Origin: Rotaria socialis
Taxonomy: Eukaryota > Rotifera > Eurotatoria > Philodinida > Philodinidae
DNA: 64,000 nucleotides
NCBI GenBank assembly: GCA_905331475.1
Contig: CAJNYU010004201.1
Coordinates: forward strand, 132,935-196,934
Direction of reading: 5' to 3'
Shown one piece after another: positions 47,487-58,301 of the stretch. Position 1 is the stretch's first letter, and each line of letters starts with the position of its first letter. The notes below the pieces were generated by a model that was given only the letters and a program-made list of their open reading frames with translations, was not told the DNA's origin and did no database searches. A program made the translations under genes and the position numbers.

Positions 47487-47994
47487 GTTGATCATCTTAT
47501 TTTAATGCATACTGCTTGATTATATGCATGATGGTATTCGGTATAGGGGGGGCTACTTTAACTTTAAACTTTAAAAAAAAACGTGCATCAAGTTTGAAGT
47601 CAACTTTAAACTTTAAGAGTCAAAGTTAAAGTATAATACTTTAAGACTTTAACTTTAATAAAAGTACTGTAAGAATGAAAAATAATTTTAAGCTCTTTAT
47701 GTGCAATTTTATGTGGTTTTTAGAGTAACTTTAAACTTTAATAAACAGAGTTTAAAGTTTAAAGTTACTGTAAAAACCATATAGGAACGTACATAACGAT
47801 CTAAAAATTACTTCTTATTTTTACACTACTTTGATTAAAGTTAAAGTTTTAAAGTATTATACTTTAAATTTAAATCTTAAAGTTTAAAATTGACTTTAAA
47901 CTTTAATTTTTAAAGTAAAGTTAAAGTGCCACCCCTATACCGAATACCATCATGCATATAATCAAGCAGTATGCATTAAAATAAGATGATCAAC
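47487..47994. mobile_element. TTTAAAGTT-word foldback element with long inverted arms
   Basis: The first about 62 bp (47487-47549, GTTGATCATCTTATTTTAAT...GTATAGGGG) recur as reverse complement at 47932-47994 with almost no mismatch. The inner 380 bp is made of iterations of ACTTTAA, TTTAAAGTT and related self-complementary words on both strands. No coding frame. A single N abuts the left end. Confidence 0.7.
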
Positions 47995-49320
47995 CATGCA
48001 ATATACTCTGAACTATTTAATAAAAAACATTTTTCCAATATTTCTTTTAATGTAAAATATTTTATTTCTAATAGTAATAATAATTAATACCACGTGTTAC
48101 ATTCGAGATTTTCTTTGATGAATCGAATCTCTCCTGATGCTTGTGTTAAAGAAGAAAGTTCAATATTTGGTATTAAACACAATGTATGAATGATATCTTG
48201 TTGCAAAATAGGCCCCTAGCTTTTCGAAATTATGTCATCTAGATCATCACTTAGTTTAGAAAGGTCAGAGATAAGCTCGTGGTTTATCAGATTAAAAGAT
48301 CGTAAGTATAGCACACTGATCGTGGCAAGAAATCAAGAATTACAATGTATTGATTGAGTATGTATCTTGTGGTTTGATAATATTAACAAAAATTTTCACA
48401 GATATTTAAAGTTAATAACTAGTTAAGTACTCATGAGAAAAACGACACTAATACAACTGAAAAATATTATTTAATTCGACAAAATAGGGATCAACAAAGT
48501 ACTATCCCAATTGTTTTTCCAATTGTATGACTCATTCAAATAGACTAGAAAATGATATTCATTGTATTAATTAAGAACTTACAAAAAGCACGAATATAAT
48601 TGGCCATAAGTCATGGAACACTGATGAAAAACAAAAAGTTGTTTTTCTAAACCTACTCTAATGCCTCTAGATTACTTTTGCAAAAGTTGATTTGCGTAAT
48701 CGCTATTTCCAAAGTAGGTAGCAGAAAAAAGTTTTTCCATTGGGCATCATCGACTAGGAAACATTCTGAACAGTCAAATGATTTAGGTCAGTGTTGTAGT
48801 ACTTAGCTTTAACGAAACATTTGATCAAATAACGCTCCTTCGCTGAAGTATAGCATTAAAAATGTAGGGCAAGATATATCTTATCACTTTTCATTCGAAT
48901 TCACTTTGAAATTAGTGGTGTGATTTGTTTCTCTTTCACTTAATAGTCGTAAGTATATAACATAAGGTCAGCTGCTCACAGTAGCTTACGTATTGTTTTT
49001 AACTCATAACATACAATCTGAAGATAGTGGCATTCTAAGACAAGTCAATTCATATTCGAATTACAGAGATAGATCCAAATGATGTAATATAAGTGTCTTA
49101 TAAAACAAGCAAAGGCGTTCATTGTAGAATATGAAAAACTTCTGTGATTTCCACATTATTACGTGCTCTTTCTGTCGTCTGTAATCTTCAGCATATTTTA
49201 CGACGCGGCAAAATCTCATTCACACATTCCCAGTCGTGCAAAGCCTTTCTGATCCATTCGGAAGTGTTCATATTGATATCTTACTTTTATTAATTACTTT
49301 AAATCAAAATCTTGTATAAT
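47995..49320. other. Gene-free region
   Basis: No feature recognised. Confidence 0.3.
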
Positions 49321-49554
49321 TTTCTTCTTGAAAACGTTGATGAAGATGAAAATGAAAATGTACTTCAACAACGAGAACCAAACCAAGAGCTGTTTTTTAA
49401 TTACAAGTTTGAGAAATTATTACAGCCGTTCTCTAGAACAGAAGCTCATCTTATATTAGAAAATTGCCTCTAAGTAGTTCAACAAGCTATAGCAGAAGAC
49501 CACAAATTTACATTGGATTTGAAGTTTCTATGCTACTATTTTTGTCAGGCATAG
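49321..49554 (+). pseudogene. Possible decayed coding exon
   Basis: A frame with coding-like composition reads ENVDEDENENVLQQREPNQE and YKFEKLLQPFSRTEAHLILE, stops at TAA 49471-49473, then continues in the same frame with VVQQAIAEDHKFTLDLKFLC to TAG 49552-49554. No start codon or splice partner was found and no family is recognised. It may be a relic of a gene exon. Confidence 0.3.
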
Positions 49555-50516
49555 ACGTGTTATTGTTACGCTTCTCCCCATTTTCTTTCTTTTCCCTCGA
49601 ATCGAAATTCCTAAACGCGATACAAGTATCATGATAAAATGTGCCAGACAAGCATAACTATCCTCGACGTGATAGTATTAATGAGGATAAAATATTGTTT
49701 ATGGGAAGTGAGAATAGCTCTTGCCATAATAGTTATTTTGCTTTTATCTTCCTAAAATTAAGATCAAATAAGCAATAGAAAAGGATTTTTTCGACAGATA
49801 AAAACACAAAAGATCTATTCTAACAAAAATATATCTTAATGGATATTCTTTCTTATTACCCGCATATCACTTCGTCATGTATAAAATGATTGAAGAAACA
49901 AGCGAATACACAGAGAAGCATATGCAAAAATGTCTTCTTGATAGTTCGTTATGATCCTTAGTTTAACTTCTTTTTGTGAAGTACTCGCTAAAAATTTAAG
50001 CGAAAGCTATCAAAAAACAAATGTTTCTTTATTATTTGTTTTATCTTTCATTTATTACAAAATTATTCTTTTTGTTTCAAGAAAAACTTTTATTTATCTT
50101 TATTTCAGAAAGAAAACGATTTTATTTATATCTATTTATTTTTATAACTAGAATTCGAAATAATGTAGGATTCCTAGATGGACATAGAAATGCGATACTT
50201 TTAGTGGTATATCGAGTTTGATTGTGATATTCTTCTGAAATGCAATGAAAAAAAGGATACTAAATTCAAAAGAAATAAAGGCTTTTATCAAGATTTTTAT
50301 ATTTTGTGATATGCACATTCTGTTAAAGGGTTTTACTCTAAGTTGCTCTGTTCTGCGATGGCCTTTAAAAAGAATGTATCATAATAGAAAAAAAGAATAG
50401 ATATTTTCGAAAATAATTGTTCGTTTTCTTTCTCTATATTTAATACAAATATGTTTCATTTAATCTTTCGTTCCCTTCATGAGGTCGAGTGATAATCAGC
50501 AAAAGCTGGAGAATCG
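49555..50516. other. Gene-free AT-rich region
   Basis: Nothing recognised; T-rich short frames only. Confidence 0.3.
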
Positions 50517-50638
50517 TTTATGCATAATTTTTCTCTAAAAATCTACCTTGTATTTCAGTAGCATAGTCTCACCTATTTCAATATATCAATCGTGAGCTAT
50601 AATTTAACTCATTTATAAGTTTTTTCTTTCCAGAACAC

Positions 50639-50904
50639 ATGGGTGATATTCAAGCAATCCGGAACGATGTAATAGTTTACGAATGCATCACATCATAGTC
50701 ATAAGCGTCATTCTTTTGTTTAGATCGCGTTGAACAATTCGAGAATAACGGATATCGAAGGAATGCTATCCCAAGAACAAAGCAATTTAAATAATTCCAA
50801 TCTTCGTGATGATGAAAAACAAATTATTGAACAACGCATTCATGATTTAAAACAACAAAAACAAGATTACTTAATAGCTAATGAAACGTTAGAGCGAGAG
50901 ATCA
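50639..50904 (+). CDS. Small coiled-coil protein, copy 1 (5' two exons)
   Basis: Exon 1 (50639-50668) encodes MGDIQAIRND. After a 55-bp GT-AG intron, exon 2 (50724-50904) encodes an amphipathic, Gln/Asn/Glu-rich helix (LSQEQSNLNNSNLRDDEKQI, then IEQRIHDLKQQKQDYLIANE), typical of a coiled coil. The donor GTTATG ends exon 2 in phase 1. The expected third exon (TQIQNQAARENKENNY and stop) is present only in the second copy at 51498-51547, so the full product would be about 87 aa. In copy 1 the following intron contains an ACGG-word element and then the N. Family not recognised. An acceptor-like TTTCCAG lies five bases before the ATG. Confidence 0.5.
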
Positions 50905-50933
50905 GTTATGAAATATCTTCCATCAAATATGCC

Positions 50934-51058
50934 CCGGTCGAACAGTACGGTCCGTATACGGCCATTGACGGTTACTTTACGACTATTTTACGGGCGAAAT
51001 TTTGCCGTAATATCTGGCGCAGTAATACGGACCGTATTATCATGAGAGTACGGAGCAC
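50934..51058. mobile_element. ACGG-word palindromic insertion in an intron, truncated by an N
   Basis: CpG-rich segment with TACGGTCCGTATACGGCC, ACGGACCGTATT and similar self-complementary words, absent from the matching position in the second gene copy (51472 onward). It resembles the element at 3012-3278 in style and word content, though not base for base. It ends at the N, so its right boundary is unknown. Confidence 0.5.
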
Positions 51059-51181
51059 NTTTATGCATGATTTTTCTCTAAAAATCTACCTTGTATTTCA
51101 GTAGCATAGTATCACCTATTTCAATATATCAATCGTGAGCTATAATTTAACTCATTTATACGCTTTTTCCTTTCAGAACAC

Positions 51182-51547
51182 ATGGAGGATATTCAAGCAA
51201 TCCGGAACGATGTAATAGTTTACGAATGCATCTCATCATAAGTCTCATTATTTTGTTTAGATCGCGCGAAATAACGGAGAAGTAACGCGTATTGAAGGAG
51301 AGTTGTCATAACAACAAAGTAATTTCAATAATTCCAATCTTCATGATGATGAAAAACGAATTATTGAACAACGCATTTATGATTTAAAACAACAAAAACA
51401 AGACTATTTAATAGCCAATGAAACGTTAGAGCGAGAGATCAGTATGAAATATCTTCCATCAAATATATCCAAATACTAATTTTTGCTTCTTTTTTAGCTC
51501 AAATACAAAACCAAGCGGCAAGAGAAAATAAAGAAAATAATTACTAA
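51182..51547 (+). pseudogene. Small coiled-coil protein, copy 2 with in-frame stop
   Basis: Exons 51182-51211 (MEDIQAIRND), 51261-51441 and 51498-51547 (ending TAA 51545-51547). Exon 2 carries TAA where copy 1 has CAA (after RIEGELS), so the frame is broken; the rest matches copy 1 with the same length (181 nt). The donor is GTATGA and intron 2 is 56 bp. As the only copy with exon 3, it may be one allele of a single gene, with the nonsense codon either real or haplotype-specific. Confidence 0.5.
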
Positions 51548-51693
51548 TAATTAACATAAAAACTTATCGTGCCTTTTTATCTATTCTTATTAATGTGAAT
51601 GAACACTACCGGTTATTTCATTGATCAATTGTCGCAAATAAACTGTTCTTTTTTTTTCGATTGTATTACAAAAAGGATAAAATAAAAATCAAT

Positions 51694-54125
51694 TTACAGC
51701 AAAGGAAAATAAATGTAAAAGTCCTTCGAACCAACAATTTCTCTCCAAGTTTTTAATCGTGTCACTTTGGCACAATTCCGTCGTGTTAGTTCTCGTGTGA
51801 AATCTTCTGTTACAACTCTTAAATCTTCATATCGAACATGTAATTCAGTTAAGGAAGGTAGATGCGTTTTGGTTTCATCTAATAATTGTTCAACATACTT
51901 GATGCTTACTCTCGTAATGTCAAGAAAAGTCAGATGAGGATACTCAACTATTTGATGGGGTTCGACGATGTCAGTTGATTTCTTCCAATTATGTGACTGC
52001 GATGAAAGATCGCTAATATAGAAGCGTTGTAATCTTGGAAACGCTTGAGCTATTCGTAAGAAGAATTCATGTTCAAATGGAACCATATCACGCACACATA
52101 ATTCGATGACATTTTTGAATACAATGTTTGGAAATATATTACCAATACCCAGGAGCTTGACGAACTCAAAAGGAAGCGTAAAAACATGATGTGTAGCTGT
52201 GCAAGCAGAAAACGAAACAATACTCGACACTTCTTGATATCCTGTATTCGTAAAATTTTGTTTAATATTATTATTGGATAAAGAACGAGCCAAATCATTT
52301 TTATTGTTCTCCGTACTAAGATAAAAGTTGAATGAGTGAAGTCGTGACGTATTCACAGAAAATTCACTTATAAGACTAATCGGATCCATGTAAACACTTG
52401 GACAAGCGATACGCAAATATAAAGTTAACTTTTCCAGGTATAACATACGACGAACAAGAGATACGAATTTATCATTATATTCTTCAATTAAACCATAATG
52501 TATTAATGAAAACACCTCCATGTTCGGTAGTTCACTCTAAATAATGAAAATGAAAATTACGCGAAAGTGTTTTCTAAATAAAAAAAAAACATTACACTAC
52601 CCAAGGGGGAAAGCAGCTCTTGATGGCTCCACAGGATTCACGATCTGCTTTTTTTCCCTCGATGCTACCGATTGTTTTTCTAAAAAGTCTCTTCTATTCG
52701 ATAATTGTAATAGTTCAAATATGATTAATAACTAATGAATCAAGTACATAAATCTTTGTTTTCGCTGTATCTATCTTAATTACTATTTAGTACATGTCTA
52801 TTGAGTTTCAAATTACTTGGACGTGAATGATTTTATCATAAAAACTACATGTATAGAAGTAGCAGTTGAGAATTGGTAACTTACACATTCGTTCATAATT
52901 ATTAATTTGTTTGGATTATGGTAGTAAAAATCAATTATCTATCTGTTCCATCATATAAGTTAAAACTTGATGAATTCGGTTCTCACGAGTGATAACTTAT
53001 TATCAGACAAGCTTAAGGAATATTGAAGAAATTGTACGTATCTATTTTCAAATTTCTCTAGTCTAGTTCTCAAAATTGAAAATATCTTTTGCTTCTAAAG
53101 ACTGGCTTGAGTCAATTTTTCTTAGACTAGGTTCCGCTTTTTTGGAGTACAACTAAAGAAGCCTACCAAGTTGTGGACAATTGATAAATCCGTATCCATA
53201 CAATAAATTCGAACAATAAATGTAGACAAGTGTTTGAGACGACCATCAAGTAAACAAAGACAATCAGTGAAATATGAGACATTAATACATAAATAAGTAA
53301 GAGTTGACGATGAGAAAGTATTCGATGATAAATAACAAATTGATAGACCTGGAGATGCAGGGATCATTGTTCCAGTCACATTCAAATGATTTAGATTCTC
53401 GAAGGAGGTTAAAACCTGAGCAAAAACGTTTTTTGTATAATCTTTCAATGATCCTACTTCACGTTCGCAATCTTTAACAAAAAGATCAAGTTTTGTAATC
53501 TGTCTTTTGAAGATATGTCGAAGCGACGAATCATCTAAATTAAAATATAATAAAGAAGCGTCATCAATAATCTATTCTATGCAGTATCGTTGTACTGTGC
53601 TGCTTCAGTTGATGGAATGTAGGACACTTCCTTACCTGCGAAATAACGTGATGAATTGTCACGTTGAAAATTAATGATTTTCAACTCAGTCAAATTGGAA
53701 TAATTAGCAGCAAGAAGAATACGTTCCATGAACGCTGGTTCAATAGTAAGACATTTCACATTGTCATGAATTTGAGGTAATATATAATTGAAAAACCGAT
53801 CAAGTATTGAATCAACCATCGTCGTATTATGAATAATTGACACTAAACTTAAGGTTTTAGAAAAAGTCTCTTCTCGTGCTAAACTGTTAAGTCGTTCATT
53901 ATCGATACCAAGTAATGCATAAAGAACGTCAACATTGTCAAGTTTCTTCAATATATTCAATAACACCTCGTCAGGTAGATCAAGAAGTTGAACACTAGAT
54001 TGATTCATGTTTAATATCGACTGTAATACTCTTGTCAATATAGATATGTATATATTGATGAATGTTCTTTGTGTCGCTAATGACCATTGACATAAATGAA
54101 GAATAGAATGGCGGAATGAACTCAT
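51694..54125 (-). CDS. F-box-like/leucine-rich protein of a bdelloid-type amplified family, about 527-566 aa
   Basis: Three minus-strand exons: 53636-54125, 53167-53534 and 51694-52536, in phase. The F-box-like motif VQLLDLPDEVLLNILKKLDN lies near the N-terminus, and the rest is an irregular leucine-rich region (LKIINF, FENLNHLNVTGTMIP, LYLEKLTLYLRIACP, FPRLQRFYISDLSSQ, YPHLTFLDITRVSIKYVEQL) ending FYIYFPLL. I recall this architecture and wording from large families of bdelloid proteins. By analogy with F-box/LRR proteins it could be an SCF ubiquitin-ligase substrate adaptor, but that is inference. Two starts are possible: the first ATG (54125) or the ATG just before NQSSVQLLDLP (about 54008), which fits the family better. 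Intron 2 is about 630 bp, unusually long. The neighbour at 57.6 kb is a broken relative. Confidence 0.75.
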
Positions 54126-56022
54126 TTTGAGGAGAGAAAAAAATTACATCGCTGCATCACCCAATGAAAACATTGACGTACATACATATAAATTTTCATA
54201 TAATGTTCGGTTATGCGGACGTCGAGAAATATGTCATGTTCGAAAACAAGGAGAAAATATGTTGAAAAATAAAAAGCTGAGGAAGTTTTGTCTCTCTGGT
54301 AGATACAATTAATTTTTATTGAAGCCTTAGACGTTTCAATAACAGATTTATACTTAGTTCACATCAGATGATTGATAATTTTTTATCACACGGTCATTTC
54401 TTGATAAAATTCTCCATAGAAATACTTTTCCAAAAAGCGTGTATCTGTTCATAACGGTGTTGTTCTGGAAGTTTGGGTGTAGCTGCTCTCTATTGTGCAA
54501 ATTCATAACCACACCCACTTTCAGAAATAAAGGACACTACATTTTGACAGTCTTGCACTTGTCATGGCCCTGAATTTTTTAATAATGAATTAAAACTCCA
54601 ATTTTCATATGATTTTACTTTACGATTTCATTCGATTCGTTTCAATTATGAAGGGAAAAACAAGCAATATTGCACATCTCGACATTTTCTTATCATCATC
54701 AATATTAGTCTTTAACAGCTGTCTTGCTTCTTCAAATATTCGATATGATGAACTAAAAATATGCTTGGATATTGCTGAACTTACAGAAGTTCCAAGTAAG
54801 CGATCATTCATAAAGATCGCTGAAGCTATCTACTTCTACAGTGACTGTTTATAGTAGAATGGGTTTATCCTCTATACTATCACTGAACTTGATTACTCGG
54901 TCATAGTTTGACAGATTAAAGTACTCATATCTTAAAACCTGAAGCTGTCAATTTGTATTTGTTCTATTAGATTTTATATTTATTGTTTTCATTTTTACTT
55001 CATGCATGCTGTCATATAAGTTTTCATCATGGTCATATATTTGTAATGATGCAAATGTTTAGCATTACAATTTTTTTTGCCTTGAACAGTACCTATGCAT
55101 GTGATGTAACTGTGGAAAAACACTAAATTTTAGGAACTATTTTATTTGTGCCGACGATCAATTTGGAATTCTTTCAGAAAAGTTCATGACTGATCCTATT
55201 TAACAATAAAAAAAGTGACAGCTGGATCTTGATCGTAAGTGAAGATGTGAATTTAATACACATTATCTAAATTGACTTGGGAAAAATAATTTTCATACAA
55301 ATGTTCAGAGACGATAGTCAGTTATTCTTGAGAAAAGAAAGAGATGAAAAAGAAATTACCTTAATTTTTTCTTATTTTATGTCTCATTCGGAAAGAAAAT
55401 GACATGCATCAATTTTATTAAGAGCTTTCGGAAAACAATTAAATAATCGATAACAGAACATGCAATGCTGGCTGCAGAAGTAAGAAAAAGGTTCTATTTT
55501 CTCCGCTTATTTTTATGCATTTAAACTATAAAAATCAGTTTATTTCTGTAATTTTATTCCCAAAGTAAGAATTTCGAAATGTTTCATCGAGAGACTATTT
55601 TTTTGAGAATTGAAAACATGAACGAAAGGAAAAGATAGATAATGATTTGTTTTCAATGGTTAGTATTAATCTGGAGAAAATTTGAATAATCATTTGAGCA
55701 AAATAACTGTTGTAGCGTACAGTTGAAGCTATCGATTAGTCCTATAAAAAAGAATTTCTCGCCACTTAGAATATCATTAATAATAAACGGCAAAATAGAT
55801 TTAGGAAGATACTTTATTCTTTTGTCCTTTATCAGATTTTAAGCCCGCTACGTATGTGAGCTGTTTTTATTTAACTGACAAATTGCTAGTTTATACCACA
55901 GGATCAAGTGTCTTCAATAAATAATGTTCTCTTTTTTTTCTATAAAATATAATCTAATGGTTAGAAAAACTAGTTTGAACCATCAAGTATATAACAAGTC
56001 AATGAACGTGTTCATTTTAGGG
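54126..56022. other. Gene-free region
   Basis: No coding frame supported. A 22-bp match, TGTCATATAAGTTTTCATCATG, is shared with 47244-47265 (here 55010-55031). The region ends in TTCATTTTAG just before the next gene. Confidence 0.35.
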
Positions 56023-56421
56023 ATGAGTCAAGGCGATATCAAACAAGCGTCCTCCAAAACAAATACAGCCGCTCATCGTAAAATATGGACACAGTCAGCA
56101 TTTTCAACATCATTACGTGATCGTCCTGTGGTATTCAATTCTCAGCATATTGATGATCTCGGTAGAAAATATTCAATGAATACAAATGAACGAAGACGCT
56201 TACGAATTGACGAAGGCAGTTTACTTATGACGAGTGATCCAGACAGCATATTTTATCGACACTTACGTGAAGAATTACAAAATACAAGTTCTACTGCAAC
56301 TCGTCTAGTAGATGAAAAAGAGAAATTGAAGTTATTTGAACAGTATGGTCCAGAACTTGTTGAATTTATCAAAGACAGAGGAAATCTAAAATCAAAGGTT
56401 GACAAAGTTTTTATCATTTAG
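56023..56421 (+). CDS. Uncharacterised small protein, 132 aa
   Basis: ATG 56023 opens MSQGDIKQASSKTNTAAHRK. It is preceded two bases earlier by an acceptor-like TTCATTTTAG, which makes this start more likely than the in-frame ATG at 55924. The sequence is soluble, charged and mostly helical (NTNERRRLRIDEGSLLMTSD; YRHLREELQNTSSTATRLVD; EKEKLKLFEQYGPELVEFIK). Composition and codon use look like a real conserved protein, but I do not recognise the family. The C-terminus KVDKVFII may be intron read-through: GTTGAC...TTTAG could be spliced, which would extend the protein. The low-complexity residues before 56023 look untranslated. Confidence 0.55.
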   Translation: MSQGDIKQASSKTNTAAHRKIWTQSAFSTSLRDRPVVFNSQHIDDLGRKYSMNTNERRRLRIDEGSLLMTSDPDSIFYRHLREELQNTSSTATRLVDEKEKLKLFEQYGPELVEFIKDRGNLKSKVDKVFII

Positions 56422-56883
56422 ATTATCCAAATACTCTCAAACTATTATTATTATTTGATCTTCTATTGTCGAAAAAAATATAAAAATAAAATCAGATTCA
56501 CGACACACATAGTCAACTATAGTTAGGTTCAATACTATCGACTAAACATATATGCGTATATACTCAACGCATGGATACATATGAAATAGTTGGAGTTCTA
56601 TGAATAAAAATTTTCGGAAGAATTCAAATCTTAACTAGCTATAATATTCAATCGTCTGGCGAAGCTTGCAGTTTTAAAGCAGATTTCGCTATATTGATTC
56701 TGATCAAATGAATTATTGAATGTAGATTAAAATTTTTATTTAAAAATTGCTAAAAGCAACATCAACTAAATGGACAAACAATATGCATAAACGTGTATTT
56801 TTCATAGCGGCGAAGCTGAAAGCACATCGAACTACATATATATGGCTACACATAGTAAAGTAACATTGTGTCATTGTAGAATA
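56422..56883. other. Spacer between convergent genes
   Basis: AT-rich, holding the 3' ends of the plus-strand unknown gene and the minus-strand F-box relic. Nothing else seen. Confidence 0.35.
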
Positions 56884-57657
56884 CTACCGTAATGGAAGTA
56901 CTTGCTTAATAGTCAGACATATTTCCAAAATTGGATCTCTCTTCAATAAACTGCCTGTATATAAACGATAGGTAGGGCGGGCATAACGAGATGTGAAACT
57001 ATAAATGATATTGTCCTTGTCATCATCATGTATTTGTTTATGATAGATAACACAGACATGCACATCAAGATAACGAAGTTGAGGTAAATCAATATCGATA
57101 AGATTTTTCCAATTCTTATCATCAAGCCAATCAACTTTGGCAGTGTGAAAATCAATCATAGAGAATGTTTCCAAGCATTTAAAGTGCTTAAACAATTGTC
57201 GACACTGGTTAAATGAAAGATCTTTTAGTCTCGAAAAGACTAAAGTATGTACATTATATAGATTCATTGGAAAATTATTGAGTAATTGTTCGTATGAACT
57301 GTTATGCCATAATTTAAGTGTATGAATCTGCCATGGAGAAATATCAGGTAAAATATGATTCAATTAAAAATTCTTTTCTCTGATAGAATGAATTGCGCAT
57401 CCTCTTATGCACGAGAAAGCGGTTAATTGGTTAAGACGTAAATTGAGTCCATGAAATATAGTATAAATATCGAGCAAAGTAAAATAATTAAAAATCTCCA
57501 AGAGTAACTCATTTGGTAAATATTCAAATGCAGTATATACAGAAGCGCGACATTTTTTCCTTCTTTTATAAATTCTATTTTCGCCATCAGACGATGAAGA
57601 AAAACAAGCGAACCTCGATAATAAAGCTTGCATGAAAGTATACGATCCATCGGACAT
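56884..57657 (-). pseudogene. F-box-like family member with in-frame TAA
   Basis: ATG 57657 begins MSDGSYTFMQALLSRFACFS. An F-box-like motif FEYLPNELLLEIFNYFTLLD follows, with the typical continuation IFHGLNLRLNQL. The frame stops at TAA 57364-57366 (after REKNF) and is then open in the same frame for another 160 codons of LRR-like sequence (ISPWQIHTLKLWHNSSYEQL; CRQLFKHFKCLETFSMIDFH; LPQLRYLDVHVCVIYHKQIH) ending at 56884. A single nonsense codon therefore breaks an otherwise coherent protein of about 257 aa. It is shorter than the intact relative at 51.7-54.1 kb. Likely a young pseudogene or a haplotype-specific null. Confidence 0.6.
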
Positions 57658-57771
57658 TTAAACGAAAACTAGCCCAGACAATTTTGTTTACGTGTCTTCT
57701 ATTTAAATGAACACAAAAACGACAAAAAATAAGGAAAACATGTGGGAATCTTGAACAATCGACATAGTTCG

Positions 57772-58301
57772 ATTTTTGTGTACTCCAAAAAAAATGAGTA
57801 CACTCTAGATTCGGTCAGTGTGTCCGGCCGTTAACACGATAACTTTTGAAAGCCTCATCCAATTGCCATGAAATTTTGTACACAGAATGATCTCATCAAT
57901 ATCTCAGTCGAGTTCGAAGATGAAAGCAATCTGTGAAGAAATGGCTGAGTTATCGAAAAAATTGTCATTATTGACTAGACCATCCCTGAGGGGGGGTACA
58001 GGGATTTTTTCAAAAAATAATCTTTTTTCTCAGAATTATTCACAACATATATAAATCGACTCAGTTTTTAACGCTGATTCCGAATCTGATACTAGTTTTG
58101 AACTAAATCGTAGCTTTCTAACGAAACATCGCCTGAAAACGGTCTCAAAATGCACAAAAACTGCATCCAGAAACCAAAGTGCTTAATTTCTCACGGTAAT
58201 TTTGGTGTTCAGACATTCTAGAATGACTCATATGTCCCATGTACTTTTTGCAGTACACATAGCTTTCGGATAAAATCCGAAGTTTCCACATTTATTTATG
58301 T
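57772..58301 (+). repeat. Dispersed repeat, copy B (GTGTACTC...GAGTACAC family)
   Basis: Same order of blocks as the copy at 37450-37797 (GAGTACAC, CTAGATTCGGTCAGTG, GTTATCGAAAAAATTGTC, CATCCCTGAGGGGGGG, TTATTCACAACATATATAAATCGACTC), plus about 190 bp absent there. Its right part overlaps the left arm of the large palindrome that follows. Confidence 0.75.

Larger units (their letters stand above)
50517..51475 (+). repeat. Direct duplication of about 420 bp across a single N
   Basis: 50517-50937 and 51060-51475 start with the same TTTATGCAT(A/G)ATTTTTCTCTAAAA and run in parallel through the two coding exons of a small coiled-coil gene, with scattered substitutions and small indels. The N at 51059 lies exactly at the start of the second copy. 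This suggests two haplotypes placed in tandem by the assembler, or a real tandem duplication. Confidence 0.85.

Noticed and set aside
47193..47495. 100-aa minus-strand frame with PPPPPR
   Set aside because: The proline run is the antisense of the G16 homopolymer and the frame crosses an N.
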